Positions 17,374 to 25,564 are shown, counted from the first letter of the stretch. The stretch: DNA of 64,000 bases from Halalkalicoccus jeotgali B3 (GCF_000196895.1 NC_014298.1:342286-406285), one strand, 5' to 3'. The notes: generated by a model not told the origin, from the letters alone. Program-made: numbers and translations.

Positions 17374-17524
17374 TGGGTGCACAGGGACTTGAACCCTGAG
17401 CCTCCTATCTTAGTGACCTTGTTAATCGTATGAAATCAGGAGATGTCGCGCGTAGCACCCCCCACGCCATCATTTCACTACAAGGCCACCGAGTAGGTGT
17501 TCTTCCAGTCTGAACTATACACCC
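17374..17524 (-). tRNA. Intron-containing tRNA or tRNA pseudogene, anticodon uncertain
   Basis: On the minus strand GGGTGTA at 17524-17518 pairs with TGCACCC before discriminator A at 17374. A standard D arm (GTTC, AGACTGGAA loop, GAAC) and T arm (CAGGG, TTCAAGT, CCCTG) are present. Between them lie about 76 extra bases that form a long helix (GGTGGCCTTGT with ACAAGGTCACT) plus TGAAAT/ATTTCA, like an archaeal tRNA intron. The anticodon stem CCTAC/ATAGG has a C-A mismatch and position 33 would be C, so the splice sites and anticodon cannot be fixed; GGT (Thr) is one reading. CCA is not encoded. It may be decayed. Confidence 0.6.
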
Positions 17525-17547
17525 GTGCGAATTGCTATCGATACTTA

Positions 17548-17943
17548 CTATAATAAACAATTCGAATTCGATTGGCTATACCCAAGGATCAGGTTTTCAT
17601 TGTAGGACTGGTTATCGAGTGTTTCGCCGTCTGGCCCCGTAAGCAGTGGCAGATCGTGCTTCTTTCGTGCCTTGTTGCTGGTGATCCGTATCCCAGCGTT
17701 CATAATCGTCGCCGTCGGACCGGCAAACGTCGCGATCGTTGGTTTTGGGCTCTTCGATTGATCTTCATCCGAAGACTCCTCCGGTTTCTCATCCGGAGAG
17801 TCCTGCGCCTGAACAGCGTTCGGCAGCATGTTAGCGGCACCCACCGCACCGACGGATTGCATAATTGATCGGCAGTTTATCCTGGTTTCGTCTCTACTAG
17901 CTATCTTTTTAAGATATCTGTTTGATTTATCTCTTTTTGACAT
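17548..17943 (-). CDS. Hypothetical protein with damaged Tat-like signal
   Basis: The 131-residue product has an N-terminal basic region followed by NCRSIMQSVGAVGAANMLPN and AVQAQDS. This looks like a twin-arginine signal peptide whose first Arg has become Cys (NCR for NRR). An acidic Ser/Glu linker and a short basic C-terminal part with no known domain follow. It is either an exported small protein or the front of a truncated one. The tRNA-like gene lies directly downstream. Confidence 0.4.
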   Translation of the reverse strand: MSKRDKSNRYLKKIASRDETRINCRSIMQSVGAVGAANMLPNAVQAQDSPDEKPEESSDEDQSKSPKPTIATFAGPTATIMNAGIRITSNKARKKHDLPLLTGPDGETLDNQSYNENLILGYSQSNSNCLL

Positions 17944-18049
17944 TCACTCTGTGAACTAAATAGAGGGCAAATAAGACGCCTGTAGCTATGATATTTACAG
18001 ATATAAATATACTAAGGATATAGATGGTAGGTATCTACAAGAGAATGAA

Positions 18050-18442
18050 TTAAACAATGGATCCCTCGCTTGAGCTGTCCGCATCTGATCCCATCCATTC
18101 GCAAAACCATTTACGAAGACACGAATCCTCAAACACGCGTATGAGAGCATGCCGAGGGTCACAGTCGATGACCCCCACGTCGTCAAGCACTGGGAGATGC
18201 CACTGGTAGAGATCCGCTGCAACGTCCTGATACCGTTCGCGAGTGAGCGCGTCCTCTGTGAGCTCTGCTTCAAGCGTCGCGACGTCCTCAATCAATGTCT
18301 TGAATTCGACGGATGGACTATCGGCAGTGAGGAGTGAGTAGAGCGCAAATCGCCTCCGTTTGTTAGCTAAGAGTTCTAAGATTGTATCCAGTGACAGCGA
18401 CGAGAGTACCGCAGAATCCGAGGGTGGCGAAGACGAAGTCAT
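18050..18442 (-). CDS. DUF7344-type regulator domain protein
   Basis: The 130-residue protein has the haloarchaeal DUF7344 pattern: an LDTILELLANKRRRFALYSL helix near the start, a central region with RYQDVAADLYQWHLPVLDD, and a GVIDCDPRHALIRV strand. This is a winged-helix-like fold presumed to bind DNA. The second member in the window, at 46011-46649, has the same core plus membrane helices. Target genes are unknown. Confidence 0.7.
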   Translation of the reverse strand: MTSSSPPSDSAVLSSLSLDTILELLANKRRRFALYSLLTADSPSVEFKTLIEDVATLEAELTEDALTRERYQDVAADLYQWHLPVLDDVGVIDCDPRHALIRVFEDSCLRKWFCEWMGSDADSSSEGSIV

Positions 18443-18534
18443 GTGCCGTTGGCGAGTCTACAATAACTGGAAGATATAACGCTGTTGTTTCAATCCGATG
18501 ATTTGGACAGGCTCCCTCAAGGTCGACGAACAGG

Positions 18535-19090
18535 GTCAGTCTCGGAGGTGCCATACTTCCTCGGATAGAACGTCCCTGTCGATGGTACTCGATCGCTGAT
18601 CACGTCTACTTGAGTACTTGACTACATCACGATTAAAAGGGAAATATTGAGTGTATTGGCCTATGTTATCTCCTGTAACAGGCCAGAATCGAACCACACT
18701 CTCTCCAATACCGTAGTATGCAAAAACCAACGACCGATGAAGAGCTTCGGACTGCACTAATAGGCGATCGCTATCGGATCCTCGAAGTCGTTGCTGAACA
18801 CGATGAACTGCGCTCAAGTGAGATCCGTGATCGGGCCAAGATCCCGGAGGGAAGCAAACACTATCAGCTCTCGATGCTTGACTCGTGGGACCTCATTACG
18901 CCAGTCGGGACCCAATACGTTGGCGAACATGAGACCGGGATTCCAGCGACGATCTACACGCTAACTGACGACGGACATGCACTTCTTGAGGATAGCTGAG
19001 CGATAGACACTAACACAGTTAACCGACGTCACTGAGGAACTGATCGCCCAACTCGAGGATCTCACGCAGTAGTCGACGGTCATATCCTTT
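18535..19090. repeat. Segmental duplication, copy 1 (contains intact wHTH gene)
   Basis: About 550 bases here match 23683-24250 in the same order. Shared blocks include CTCGGAGGTGCC and CACGATTAAA-GGGAAATATTGA, the whole winged-helix reading frame, and CTGAGGAACTGA downstream. The match covers the promoter region and the 3' flank, so a DNA segment was duplicated within the window. This copy keeps the start codon and frame; the other does not. Confidence 0.8.
18718..18999 (+). CDS. Winged-helix DNA-binding protein (ArsR/MarR-like)
   Basis: The 93-residue protein is almost all one winged helix: DDRYRILEVV-like helix 1 (GDRYRILEVVAEHDELRSSE), recognition helix around IRDRAKIPEGSKHYQLSML, and a wing ending in IPATIYTLTDDGHALLED. 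The TIYTLTDDG signature recurs in two decayed relatives at 23872-24156 and 24687-24770, so this lineage has been copied at least twice here. It is a likely autoregulated transcription factor; no neighbouring target gene is obvious. Confidence 0.75.
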   Translation: MQKPTTDEELRTALIGDRYRILEVVAEHDELRSSEIRDRAKIPEGSKHYQLSMLDSWDLITPVGTQYVGEHETGIPATIYTLTDDGHALLEDS

Positions 19091-19352
19091 TTCGCAAGGC
19101 GATCAGGATGTCCTTTGAGCAACCTACTCGCAATGCAGGGAGTAATCAGACGCCGAGTGAAAGCGAGGAGAAAATGAAGTATCACCTCGCGAAGGGCTAC
19201 CGTCGGCGCTTCGGCGCGGGGGAAGCGGTAATCTGCCGGCATGGAAAGGTGTGGATCCATGGTCGAATGACACTGCTCAAGGAGGAGTCGCCTCGGGTTT
19301 CTCCTTGTCCCATATTGTTCGTATTGGTGTTGCAGCCTGTATTCGATTAAGT
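19000..19352. other. Gene-free stretch
   Basis: The first 90 bases belong to the duplicated segment. The rest is GC-rich and holds only short frames. I see no supported gene, tRNA or terminator. Confidence 0.4.
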
Positions 19353-19530
19353 GTGAAACGCAGATTCCCGGCCCTGAGGCCATAGCCGGGAGCGGGAGAG
19401 GGTGCCTCTCCCGTAAGATAGTAATCACGGATAGATGTTAGTTACTAGGATAGTAACGAACGCCCTCGTGACTCTCGTCACCAGTTTGATTGATATCTAA
19501 AAGCATTTATCGTTAATCTCGAATGCGAAG

Positions 19531-19540
19531 AATACATATT
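19531..19540 (+). promoter_or_regulatory. TATA-like box before structured core A
   Basis: AATACATATT lies about 30 bases before the conserved AGGCGTGG start of the hairpin core. The equivalent site in copy B is TATATATT. Position fits an archaeal TATA box for a transcript starting at the closing stem. Confidence 0.4.
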
Positions 19541-19566
19541 CCCTTGCGTGCTTCTAGTACATGCAA

Positions 19567-19720
19567 AGGCGTGGATATTCCCGCTACTCTGGATCCTCAC
19601 TGCAGGGGCTACACCCAGCCGTTAAGTGGGTTCTAGAGAAGGGATATCCACGCCTGCGCAACCGCAGTGGAGTGCATGGAGTGCAGGAATCAACTATGGC
19701 CTCAGTCCTTCACTCTCATT
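19567..19720 (+). ncRNA. Candidate structured RNA, copy A
   Basis: A closing stem AGGCGTGGATAT (19567-19578) pairs perfectly with ATATCCACGCCT (19644-19655), around an inner CCCA/TGGG hairpin. A second hairpin pairs GAGTGCAGGA (19679-19688) with TCCTTCACTC (19706-19715), with one mismatch. In copy B the closing stem reads ATAC/GTAT at the inner end, a paired change, and the second hairpin is perfect. Compensating change and a TATA-like box at the right distance argue for an RNA rather than coding DNA. Strand is inferred from the TATA position. No known RNA family is recognised. Confidence 0.45.
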
Positions 19721-19814
19721 TGGGCGTGGACCCTACCGGACAGTAGCATCCTGCTAACTATTAAATCTATATCATGATATGACGTATTAGTGACTATTAC
19801 TCACCCTTCTCTCC

Positions 19815-19861
19815 CTCACCTTGTGCAACAATGCCGTTCAGAGGCCGTTGCACAAGGTGAG
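19815..19861. repeat. CCTTGTGCAAC palindrome 1
   Basis: A perfect 15-bp inverted repeat CTCACCTTGTGCAAC / GTTGCACAAGGTGAG surrounds a 17-base loop. It is one of five such palindromes in the window. The arm resembles IS terminal repeats, but nothing but a short loop lies between the arms. Confidence 0.8.
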
Positions 19862-20489
19862 TCATGTATATCACGTATAGAGCCATAGTAATTAATACAA
19901 TTGAGATGCTATGAGTTACTGCGGCCAACTGACTCCCGGCCGCTCGAGACGATCGGACACCCCTCCCGTTCATGATGAGCCTCTCCAATTCAGGGAGGTT
20001 TTCAGGAACGAAGTAATGGGTGACTCGGACAGAAAACGTGTGTCATCACGGAGACTGCACGACTGCATTGGGGTCGGCGTGAGGGTCTGTCCCTGAATCG
20101 GGCAGTCTATTTCTGATCAAGTAGAAGAGCAACGCCGGTAAGAGATGTGTGGTTCCTAACATACTATACAAAGCATTGTATAAGCGAAGAGTTGCCCGGT
20201 GGAGGCCATAGACTCATTCATGAATGGAGAGGGCGATGTCAGAGGCGCTCTCCGTCCCTCTCACTTTGTGGGCACCCACACGTCAACCATTGGTGCGCAA
20301 TAGTTAGTGCCCAAGTGCAAGGGGACGCCCGATCAGTGAACGTCTTGAGCGGCAAACACTCGCGAGTTAACACACGAGCCTAGAGACACACATTCTCCGA
20401 ACGAACCGACGCCTGAGAACCGACTACCGGCCTTATAGCGGTTCTTTCAAGGGCGTAACTTTATGTTATTTGATTAACTGAATCAAAAC
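19862..20489. other. Gene-free stretch upstream of a small Cys/His protein
   Basis: About 630 bases without a supported gene. A hairpin CCTCTCCAATTCAGGGAGG at 19981-19999 resembles the one at 44807-44825 (CCTCTCCAATTCGGAGAGG) with similar flanks, so another short repeat is shared. The last 40 bases are AT-rich (TTATGTTATTTGATTAA) and likely hold the promoter of the gene at 20490. Confidence 0.4.
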
Positions 20490-20699
20490 ATGGCCAGCGA
20501 AATGAGTTACCAGGACGTCCTTGCCAGGTTCGGCCACGATCTAGAGGGTTTACCAGAGGATCCCCCGAAAGACGACGAAGGCCAGCTAATTTGCGCGAGA
20601 GAGTGTCTTGACGGGAATCAGTGCCGCCAGCGAGTCGGCATGCCTGGCATCGCTTGCCTTCATCACGACTCCAGTGACCCACTCCTGTGGTGTTACTAG
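20490..20699 (+). CDS. Small Cys/His protein, putative zinc-binding
   Basis: The 69-residue protein has its conserved part at the C terminus: CARECLDGNQCRQRVGMPG followed by IACLHHD. The spacing C-x3-C-x4-C-x10-C-x2-HH resembles short zinc-binding modules found in many archaeal and phage small proteins, where a C...C...CxxH set holds one zinc ion. The N-terminal half is acidic. Its start lies just after an AT-rich run, suggesting a leaderless mRNA. Function unknown. Confidence 0.5.
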   Translation: MASEMSYQDVLARFGHDLEGLPEDPPKDDEGQLICARECLDGNQCRQRVGMPGIACLHHDSSDPLLWCY

Positions 20700-20806
20700 T
20701 TTTAGAATTGTGAATATGTAAAAACCTTCTTCTAAGACGTGGGCGGTGCTCGATGCAGGCGTGAACACGTGGGGTTCTCGAGCGAGGTACTAAGCTCATC
20801 CATTCA

Positions 20807-21529
20807 GTGACGAGGACTGATCGAGTCGATGAACTCGAGGCACAGCGGGATGAACTTGTAGAGATGGTTGAAGATCTCAAATCGACCGTCGAAACTGACG
20901 AGGATGACAAAGAATTCCTCGTGGCGCAAAAACAAGTCACCCAGCTCGAACTTAAGCGTGATCGGCTTGCGCGCAAGAGCGATGCCCTCGTGGAGAATAT
21001 CGAGAATCTCGAATCACAACTTGACGAGCAGGGGAAACTTGAAGCCCGGCGTGAGGAAATCAACGCGGACCTCGAAGAGCTCCGGACGTGCATCGAACGG
21101 ATCGAGCGTGAAGCGATCGAGGCGTTCAATATGCATATGGAGACGGTCGTCGACCTTCTCGATTATGGAAATCTCGCGCGCATTTGGCTTGAGTACCGGA
21201 ATCCGGACGGAAGAAGAGACGCAACCTTCGAGCTGCACGTAACGCACCAAACAGGCGATGGCACAACCTACGAGGATTCAGTCACGCACCTCAGCGAGAG
21301 CGAACGGGAGGTTACCGGTTTAGTGCTGGCATTGGCGGGGTATCTCGTCCACGATGTGCACGAGGAAATACCGTTTATTTTGCTTGACTCGTTGGGAGCG
21401 ATCGATTCGGAGCGTATCGCACAGTTGGTCGAGTATCTCGAAGAATACGCCACCTATATTGTGGTTGCCCTCCTCCCGGAAGATGCCGATGCACTCAATG
21501 AGGAGTACCAGCGAATCACAGCGATCTAG
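20807..21529 (+). pseudogene. Truncated SMC-like (Sph-type) protein, C-terminal 60 percent missing its front
   Basis: The frame matches residues about 409-647 of the full-length protein at 50744-52687 with high identity: TDR-DELEA-R start, long coiled coil, LLDYGNLARIWLEYRNP, HLSESEREVTGLVLALAGYL signature and the PFILLDSL Walker B. The N-terminal P-loop half and the zinc hook are absent, so no ATPase site can form. The GTG at 20807 is where homology begins and is not a true start. The copy retains an open frame for 240 codons, so it was truncated recently or is still made as a fragment. Confidence 0.8.
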
Positions 21530-21563
21530 CGACTGAGTCACCTAGAGGTGAAGACAGGGATAG

Positions 21564-22310
21564 GGAGGTATCCTCATCGGCGGTGGCGCGATGTCACTTC
21601 ACGAACCGTCACTCAAGGACACGACCAAAGATATCGATCTCGTTGTTGTCGACAAGGCGGCTGAGAGCCGCCTGCTGGGGGTACTCGACGACCTCGGGTA
21701 TGAGGAAGTTAGTGATCTTGGTGACGAGTACGATCGGTTGGGTGCACGCCACTGCGTACGGAACGACGCTAGGTGCCAGTTCGACATCTTCTACCGACAG
21801 ATCGCCGATAAGCTGCTCTTCAGCGACGGAATGCGTGCACGAAGCGAGCCGTTTCTCTCGGACAAGTACTTCTCGATCGGTCTCGTCTCGTTTGAGGACG
21901 TTTTTCTTTTCAAAGCCGTTGCAGAGCGTCCGGATGATATAAGCGACATGGCCACGCTCATCCAGACTGATCTCGACTTTGACGCCATCGAAGACGAAAT
22001 CGAACACCAAGTAGAGCTCTTGGGCGGGGACCTCTTCGTCACGGTAGTGTCCGAATCGCTGGAGCGGCTCGATGAAAACGAGGGGATCCAGACGCCATCG
22101 ACGGCGTTGTTCGGGAATACTATCAGCGGTATATGGATAGGTACGAACTCCGAATACACTTGGACGATACTGCTCCAAAACCTGTGAGCGAACTGGCCTC
22201 CGAATTAGGTGTTGCAGAAGACGAGATCGAACAGCGATTCGAGTACCTCAAGCAGTACGATTCGCCGAACGAACCTCTAAGGGGATTCGTGATACTGGCA
22301 AACACGATGA
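21564..22310 (+). pseudogene. Nucleotidyltransferase-fold protein (MNT/AbiEii-like), 5'-truncated and frameshifted
   Basis: After an in-frame TAG at 21561 the frame reads ILIGGGAMSLHEPSLKDTTK followed by DIDLVVV, the GG...DxD signature of minimal nucleotidyltransferases. The usual N-terminal helix before it is missing. At about 22105 the reading continues in another frame as VREYYQRYMDRYELRIHLDD, then SELASELGVAEDEIEQRFEY, a helix-turn-helix-like tail. Such proteins are often the toxin or antitoxin halves of MNT-type modules. With a lost start and an internal frameshift it is not expected to work. Confidence 0.6.
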
Positions 22311-22348
22311 TTTCCAGCGATCCTAATACCCCAACCGAAGGTAACGCA

Positions 22349-22736
22349 GTGGAAACTGACCGCCCAATGTGGACGGCGAGATCGATATATTGAGTGGCTG
22401 TACGAGGTCTCTGAGATATTCATCCAGCGAATAAGTGAAGCGGCCTTCCTCGTCGACGATCCGAAGCTCCAGCTGGAAACTCTCACGTCGATCCCTGGAA
22501 TAGGGCCTGCAACTGCCACAGTTATTCTCGCGTTTCACGATCCAATGAACTACGCAGTCGGTGATCGATACATGGTTGCGGCCCTCCTCGGTGACGACCG
22601 AGCACTATGACTCTCTGGCTACCCACGAATCCTCACTACACTCCGTGACCGAAACCCAGGTGTGTTCGATCACCGGACGGTTGAGAAGGCCTTCTACCAG
22701 CAGTATCGAGATACCTCTGATGTCGGTCGGTGGTGA
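22349..22736 (+). pseudogene. Helix-hairpin-helix protein remnant with internal stop
   Basis: The frame reads RYIEWLYEVSEIFIQRISEA, then SIPGIGPATATVILAFHDP, a classic HhH motif, then YAVGDRYMVAALLGDDRAL. An in-frame TGA at 22608 interrupts it, and the same frame goes on with YPRILTTLRDRNPGVFDHRT and VEKAFYQQYRD to TGA 22734. The pattern suits a DNA-glycosylase-like or related HhH protein common in haloarchaea. The single nonsense codon and missing 5' part make it a pseudogene. Confidence 0.6.
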
Positions 22737-22793
22737 GGAACGTATCCGTTGATTAGGGCTATTAGAGAATAGTCGCTCCGCAAAGAGAGACTA

Positions 22794-22838
22794 CCTTGTG
22801 CAACACTTCGCATCCAAGAAGCGTTTTGTTGCACAAGG
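22794..22838. repeat. CCTTGTGCAAC palindrome 2
   Basis: CCTTGTGCAAC (22794-22804) and GTTGCACAAGG (22828-22838) flank a 23-base spacer that has its own ACTTCGC/AAGCG pairing. Same arms as palindromes 1, 3, 4 and 5. Confidence 0.75.
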
Positions 22839-23003
22839 CCGACCACGTCAAGAAAGGGGCTCTTGCGCACAACCGGAGATGATAAAGTCAGTACTCTGTT
22901 GAAATTTGCACACTGTGCTAAGAATATCGTGCTGGATAAAGAGATCGAATGCAGCAGATCTCGTTGGTTCAACCCACGCACCTAAAACAGCTGTTCGGTT
23001 CAA

Positions 23004-23384
23004 TCACGTAGAGTCACTCGCAAAAGCCTCTGCAGGGGTTTCCTCATAGATCTCATTGATCCGCCCAATCAAAGAGTGGTTCGACACGACATGGTCGTCG
23101 ACAACAGTGGCTAATGTAGCAATATAGACAGTGAACAGGCTATCATATTCCTCAACATCGATCTCATAGGTGCCCTCGACGATGTTCGATTTTCGACTAC
23201 GCGTTCAGATATCTCCGGGAGGGCAGCAGCAATTTCATCATCCGAATTGAACCGTTCCGCGAATCGCAGATAGAATTCATCGTTATGGAGGGCACATTCC
23301 GAAGGTAGAACGTCAACTCATGATCGCCAAGCACGGTCTCTCGGTCGAACGTCGGGCGGTGAAGGAATCCGATACGTCATTCTA
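23004..23384 (-). pseudogene. Decayed hypothetical gene (leftward)
   Basis: On the minus strand three pieces in different frames follow one another: FDRETVLGDHELTFYLRNV, then NDEFYLRFAERFNSDDEIAA, then VEGTYEIDVEEYDSLFTVYI with ATLATVVDDHVV and a stop at 23004-23006. Each piece has typical haloarchaeal composition, and the frame changes are 1-2 base shifts. I do not recognise the family. It lies in the remnant zone between the HhH and winged-helix pseudogenes. Confidence 0.45.
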
Positions 23385-23451
23385 TCTATGATCGGCCATA
23401 GACCGTGTGTCTACGAGAAAGAGTTCACGACACAAAAGGAGCGCTGAAGTA

Positions 23452-23565
23452 ACGCATGACATCACGGAGGACGGACTGCATATTGATATCTACCGAGACG
23501 GGAAGAAGGTCGGTAGTCACGAACACCCACCACCGCTTTCAGCGAACAACGCAGTAGAATTATAG
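23452..23565 (+). pseudogene. Short C-terminal fragment of a haloarchaeal hypothetical
   Basis: A frame without a start reads THDITEDGLHIDIYRDGKKV, then GSHEHPPPLSANNAVEL, and stops at 23563. The GL-IDIYRDG-KV pattern resembles the tail of small haloarchaeal proteins with His-rich cores often found near toxin-like genes. The upstream part is not recoverable. Confidence 0.35.
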
Positions 23566-23682
23566 AAGAGTGGTGCTAGTAGCTACACTACTGTTGTATT
23601 CGTCGAATTTATCGATATTTTGCATTAGAGTGTCGACAAACACAACAGGCAGTTCTCCGATTGGGAAGCCCTGCCAAAGTGC

Positions 23683-24250
23683 TCTCGGAGGTGCCGTACT
23701 TCCTCAGATAAAACGTTCAGTTGATATTACTCGGTCGTTACCTACTATACTTCTATTTCCAATTGGGCACTTGACTGAACACACGATTAAAGGGAAATAT
23801 TGATTATATCGGTGTACGTTATCTACCGTAATAGGCTGGAAGCGAACCACACCAACTCCGAGTAGCTCAGTAGGCAACAACCGACAACTGACAAAGAGCT
23901 TCAGGCTGCACTGACAGATGATCGCTATCGGATCCTCAAAGTGCTTGCTGAACACGATGAACTACGTTCAAGAGAGATCCGAGACCATGCCGAGATTCCA
24001 GACGGAAGTACACGCACTATCCGCTCTCAATTCTTGACTCGTAGGATCTCATCGTACAAGTTGGAACCCAGTACTTTGGTGAATATGAGACCGGGATTCC
24101 AGCAACACTCTTATACGCTAACTGACGAAGGGCATGCACTTGTTGAGGACAACTGAGTCTTTGGAAGACGTCGATAAGGTATATCGACGCCTCTGAGGAA
24201 CTGACCATCCACTCGAAGGTTTCACGCATCAGCCGACGGGTTATACTCCT
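23683..24250. repeat. Segmental duplication, copy 2
   Basis: Partner of 18535-19090. The conserved order covers the 5' flank, the winged-helix frame and the 3' flank through a CTGAGGAACTGA block and the GTTATA-type segment. It has more changes than copy 1 and has lost coding ability. Confidence 0.75.
23872..24156 (+). pseudogene. Winged-helix gene copy with lost start and frameshift
   Basis: The codon aligned with the ATG of the intact gene at 18718 is AGG here. The body reads LTDDRYRILKVLAEHDELRS and IRDHAEIPDGS; the frame then shifts, and the end YTLTDEGHALVEDN is in line with the stop at 24154. The pattern matches a recent copy that decayed after duplication. Confidence 0.7.
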
Positions 24251-24326
24251 GCGCGTCATCGACAGAGGGTGCACCGATAGCGAGCACACGAACCTGTTCG
24301 TCTGCGGATTCAGGATTGAATGCACG

Positions 24327-24566
24327 TTGTGGACTGAACAGCACAGGGACCCCGAGCCCGAGCCTCCTGTCACCGAAGGTGAGCACCGGACAGTCGATAT
24401 TACCGATATTGGTGATCAGGACGATGGTATCGCGCGTGTCGAACGCGGATACGTTGTGATCGTTTCAAACACAGAGTTGAATGAACGCGTTAAGATCGAA
24501 ATCATTGACGTGACACCAACCGTCGTCTTTGGCGACGTTATTGAGCGAGAGGAGTGCTATCAGTAG
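24327..24566 (+). pseudogene. TRAM-domain fragment
   Basis: Residues about 15-79 match the second half of the intact TRAM protein at 49473-49901: EGEHRTVDITDIGDQDDGIA, then RVERGYVVIVSNTELNERVK. TRAM is a small beta-barrel that binds RNA. The N-terminal half of the relative is missing and the GTG/ATG here is fortuitous. It may still produce a minimal TRAM domain, as single-domain TRAM proteins exist in haloarchaea. Confidence 0.55.
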
Positions 24567-24686
24567 CGAACAAAGGGATTATTTCGGATCTTGAAATCAC
24601 CTGTTGAAGTATGTTCTCTGTATAGAGATACCAGCCGGCGCTCATAGAGTCGCCATTGCAGCTCGTTTTGGTGCACTGATGATGCG

Positions 24687-24770
24687 TCATCTTCGATTTG
24701 AGCGTTCATCCAGGAGTGCTTGACTCTTGTCGGTCAGCGTATAGATGGTTGTAGAAATACCAATGTTGTA
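24687..24770 (-). pseudogene. Third winged-helix remnant
   Basis: The minus strand reads EYNIGISTTIYTLTDKSQAL then LDERSNRR and a stop at 24687-24689. This matches the last 28 residues of the winged-helix protein at 18718 (GIPATIYTLTDDGHALLED). Only the wing and last strand survive, fused at the DNA level to a TnpB remnant on the other strand. Confidence 0.55.
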
Positions 24771-24773
24771 CTC

Positions 24774-25160
24774 GGATTCGGGGCAGAGCGCGACTTCAAC
24801 GCCGCCTACAACATCCTTTCTCGTGCCTCAATCAACTAGGGGGTGATTCACTCCGATTCAATGTCACCAGAACGCTTCGCATTCTGGTTAGCAAACGAAT
24901 CGCTTTGCGATTCGTCAACGCCTGCGGAGACGGCGCTTCCTCCGGGAATCGATTCGATTCCTGCACAGCGCGTTCATCAGATTTCTCCGGAATCTGATTG
25001 GCTGTCAGAGTTGAAGAGTCTGACAACGTCATCGAAACAGGAAGCCCCGTCCGCAGCGAGGCCGCCAGGCCAGCAGGGCGGGGTAGTTCACCCAGGACTC
25101 TACGGGTTCGGACGGCAGAAAGGTGAGTACGACGAATCTGTGTTCGGATTTCAGTAGTAC
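24774..25160 (+). mobile_element. TnpB 3' end remnant of an IS200/IS605 element
   Basis: GFGAERDFNAAYNILSRASIN ends at TAG 24837-24839 and matches the last RuvC motif of TnpB (GFEADRDANAAWNILSRG in the intact copy). Downstream, another frame reads SSTPAETALP and ends near GGGCGGGGTAGTTCACCC at about 25077-25094, the same kind of tail and end as the intact element. The 3' part of TnpB elements encodes the guide RNA, so an RNA scaffold might persist without its protein. Several short hairpins (CAGATTTCTCCGGAATCTG) lie inside. Confidence 0.6.
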
Positions 25161-25564
25161 TACTTGATAAAACAATTTAAATTCGAATAGAACAATAATA
25201 CTACACAAAGAAGTATCTCCTTCAATGAATTTCTCTCAGTGAGTATAATTGTTGGGAGTATTATCATCTCTTCAATGAATGATCCGGCACTAGATAATAG
25301 AACTCTCTAATCAAAAGCAGCGGAATTGCAAGGAGGAAGTTGATACCTACAAATTAATCTATATCCATAGTACTCGGATTACAAAAGTATGCGTGTAAGG
25401 GAACGCATAGTTAGTTACGGATTATATCGAATTAAGTTCAACTAGAAAATCAAATTATTAAACTAGCTCCAGTAACACTTCATCACCAAACACCACTCAA
25501 TATATGCCATCCAACGCTTTTACAGTTCTATACTGGCGGCTATAGTAATATCTCCGTAGGATGC
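25161..25564. other. AT-rich intergenic region
   Basis: About 400 bases of strongly AT-rich sequence downstream of the ADP-ribosylglycohydrolase stop, with a repeated CTTCAATGAAT motif at 25221 and 25270. No gene or clear terminator beyond T-rich runs is visible. Confidence 0.4.

Larger units (their letters stand above)
19353..19861. repeat. Repeated ~500-bp element, copy A
   Basis: This segment matches 38388-38896 over its full length: GTGTGAAACGCAGA at the left, a TCCCGGC/GCCGGGA hairpin, a second GC hairpin, a divergent middle of about 130 bases, the structured core (19567-19720), ATCCTGCTAACTATTAAATC, and a CCTTGTGCAAC palindrome at the right edge. No reading frame is conserved between copies, while stems are. 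The left hairpins differ in sequence but keep pairing: GGGAGAGG/CCTCTCCC here, GGAAGGG/CCCTCC there. It is a mobile or duplicated non-coding element. Confidence 0.75.

Noticed and set aside
19567..19720. SRP RNA, RNase P RNA or group II intron as the identity of the structured core
   Set aside because: None of the sequence hallmarks I know (SRP helix 8 GNAR/Alu motifs, RNase P P4, domain V AGC...) are visible. Identity left open.
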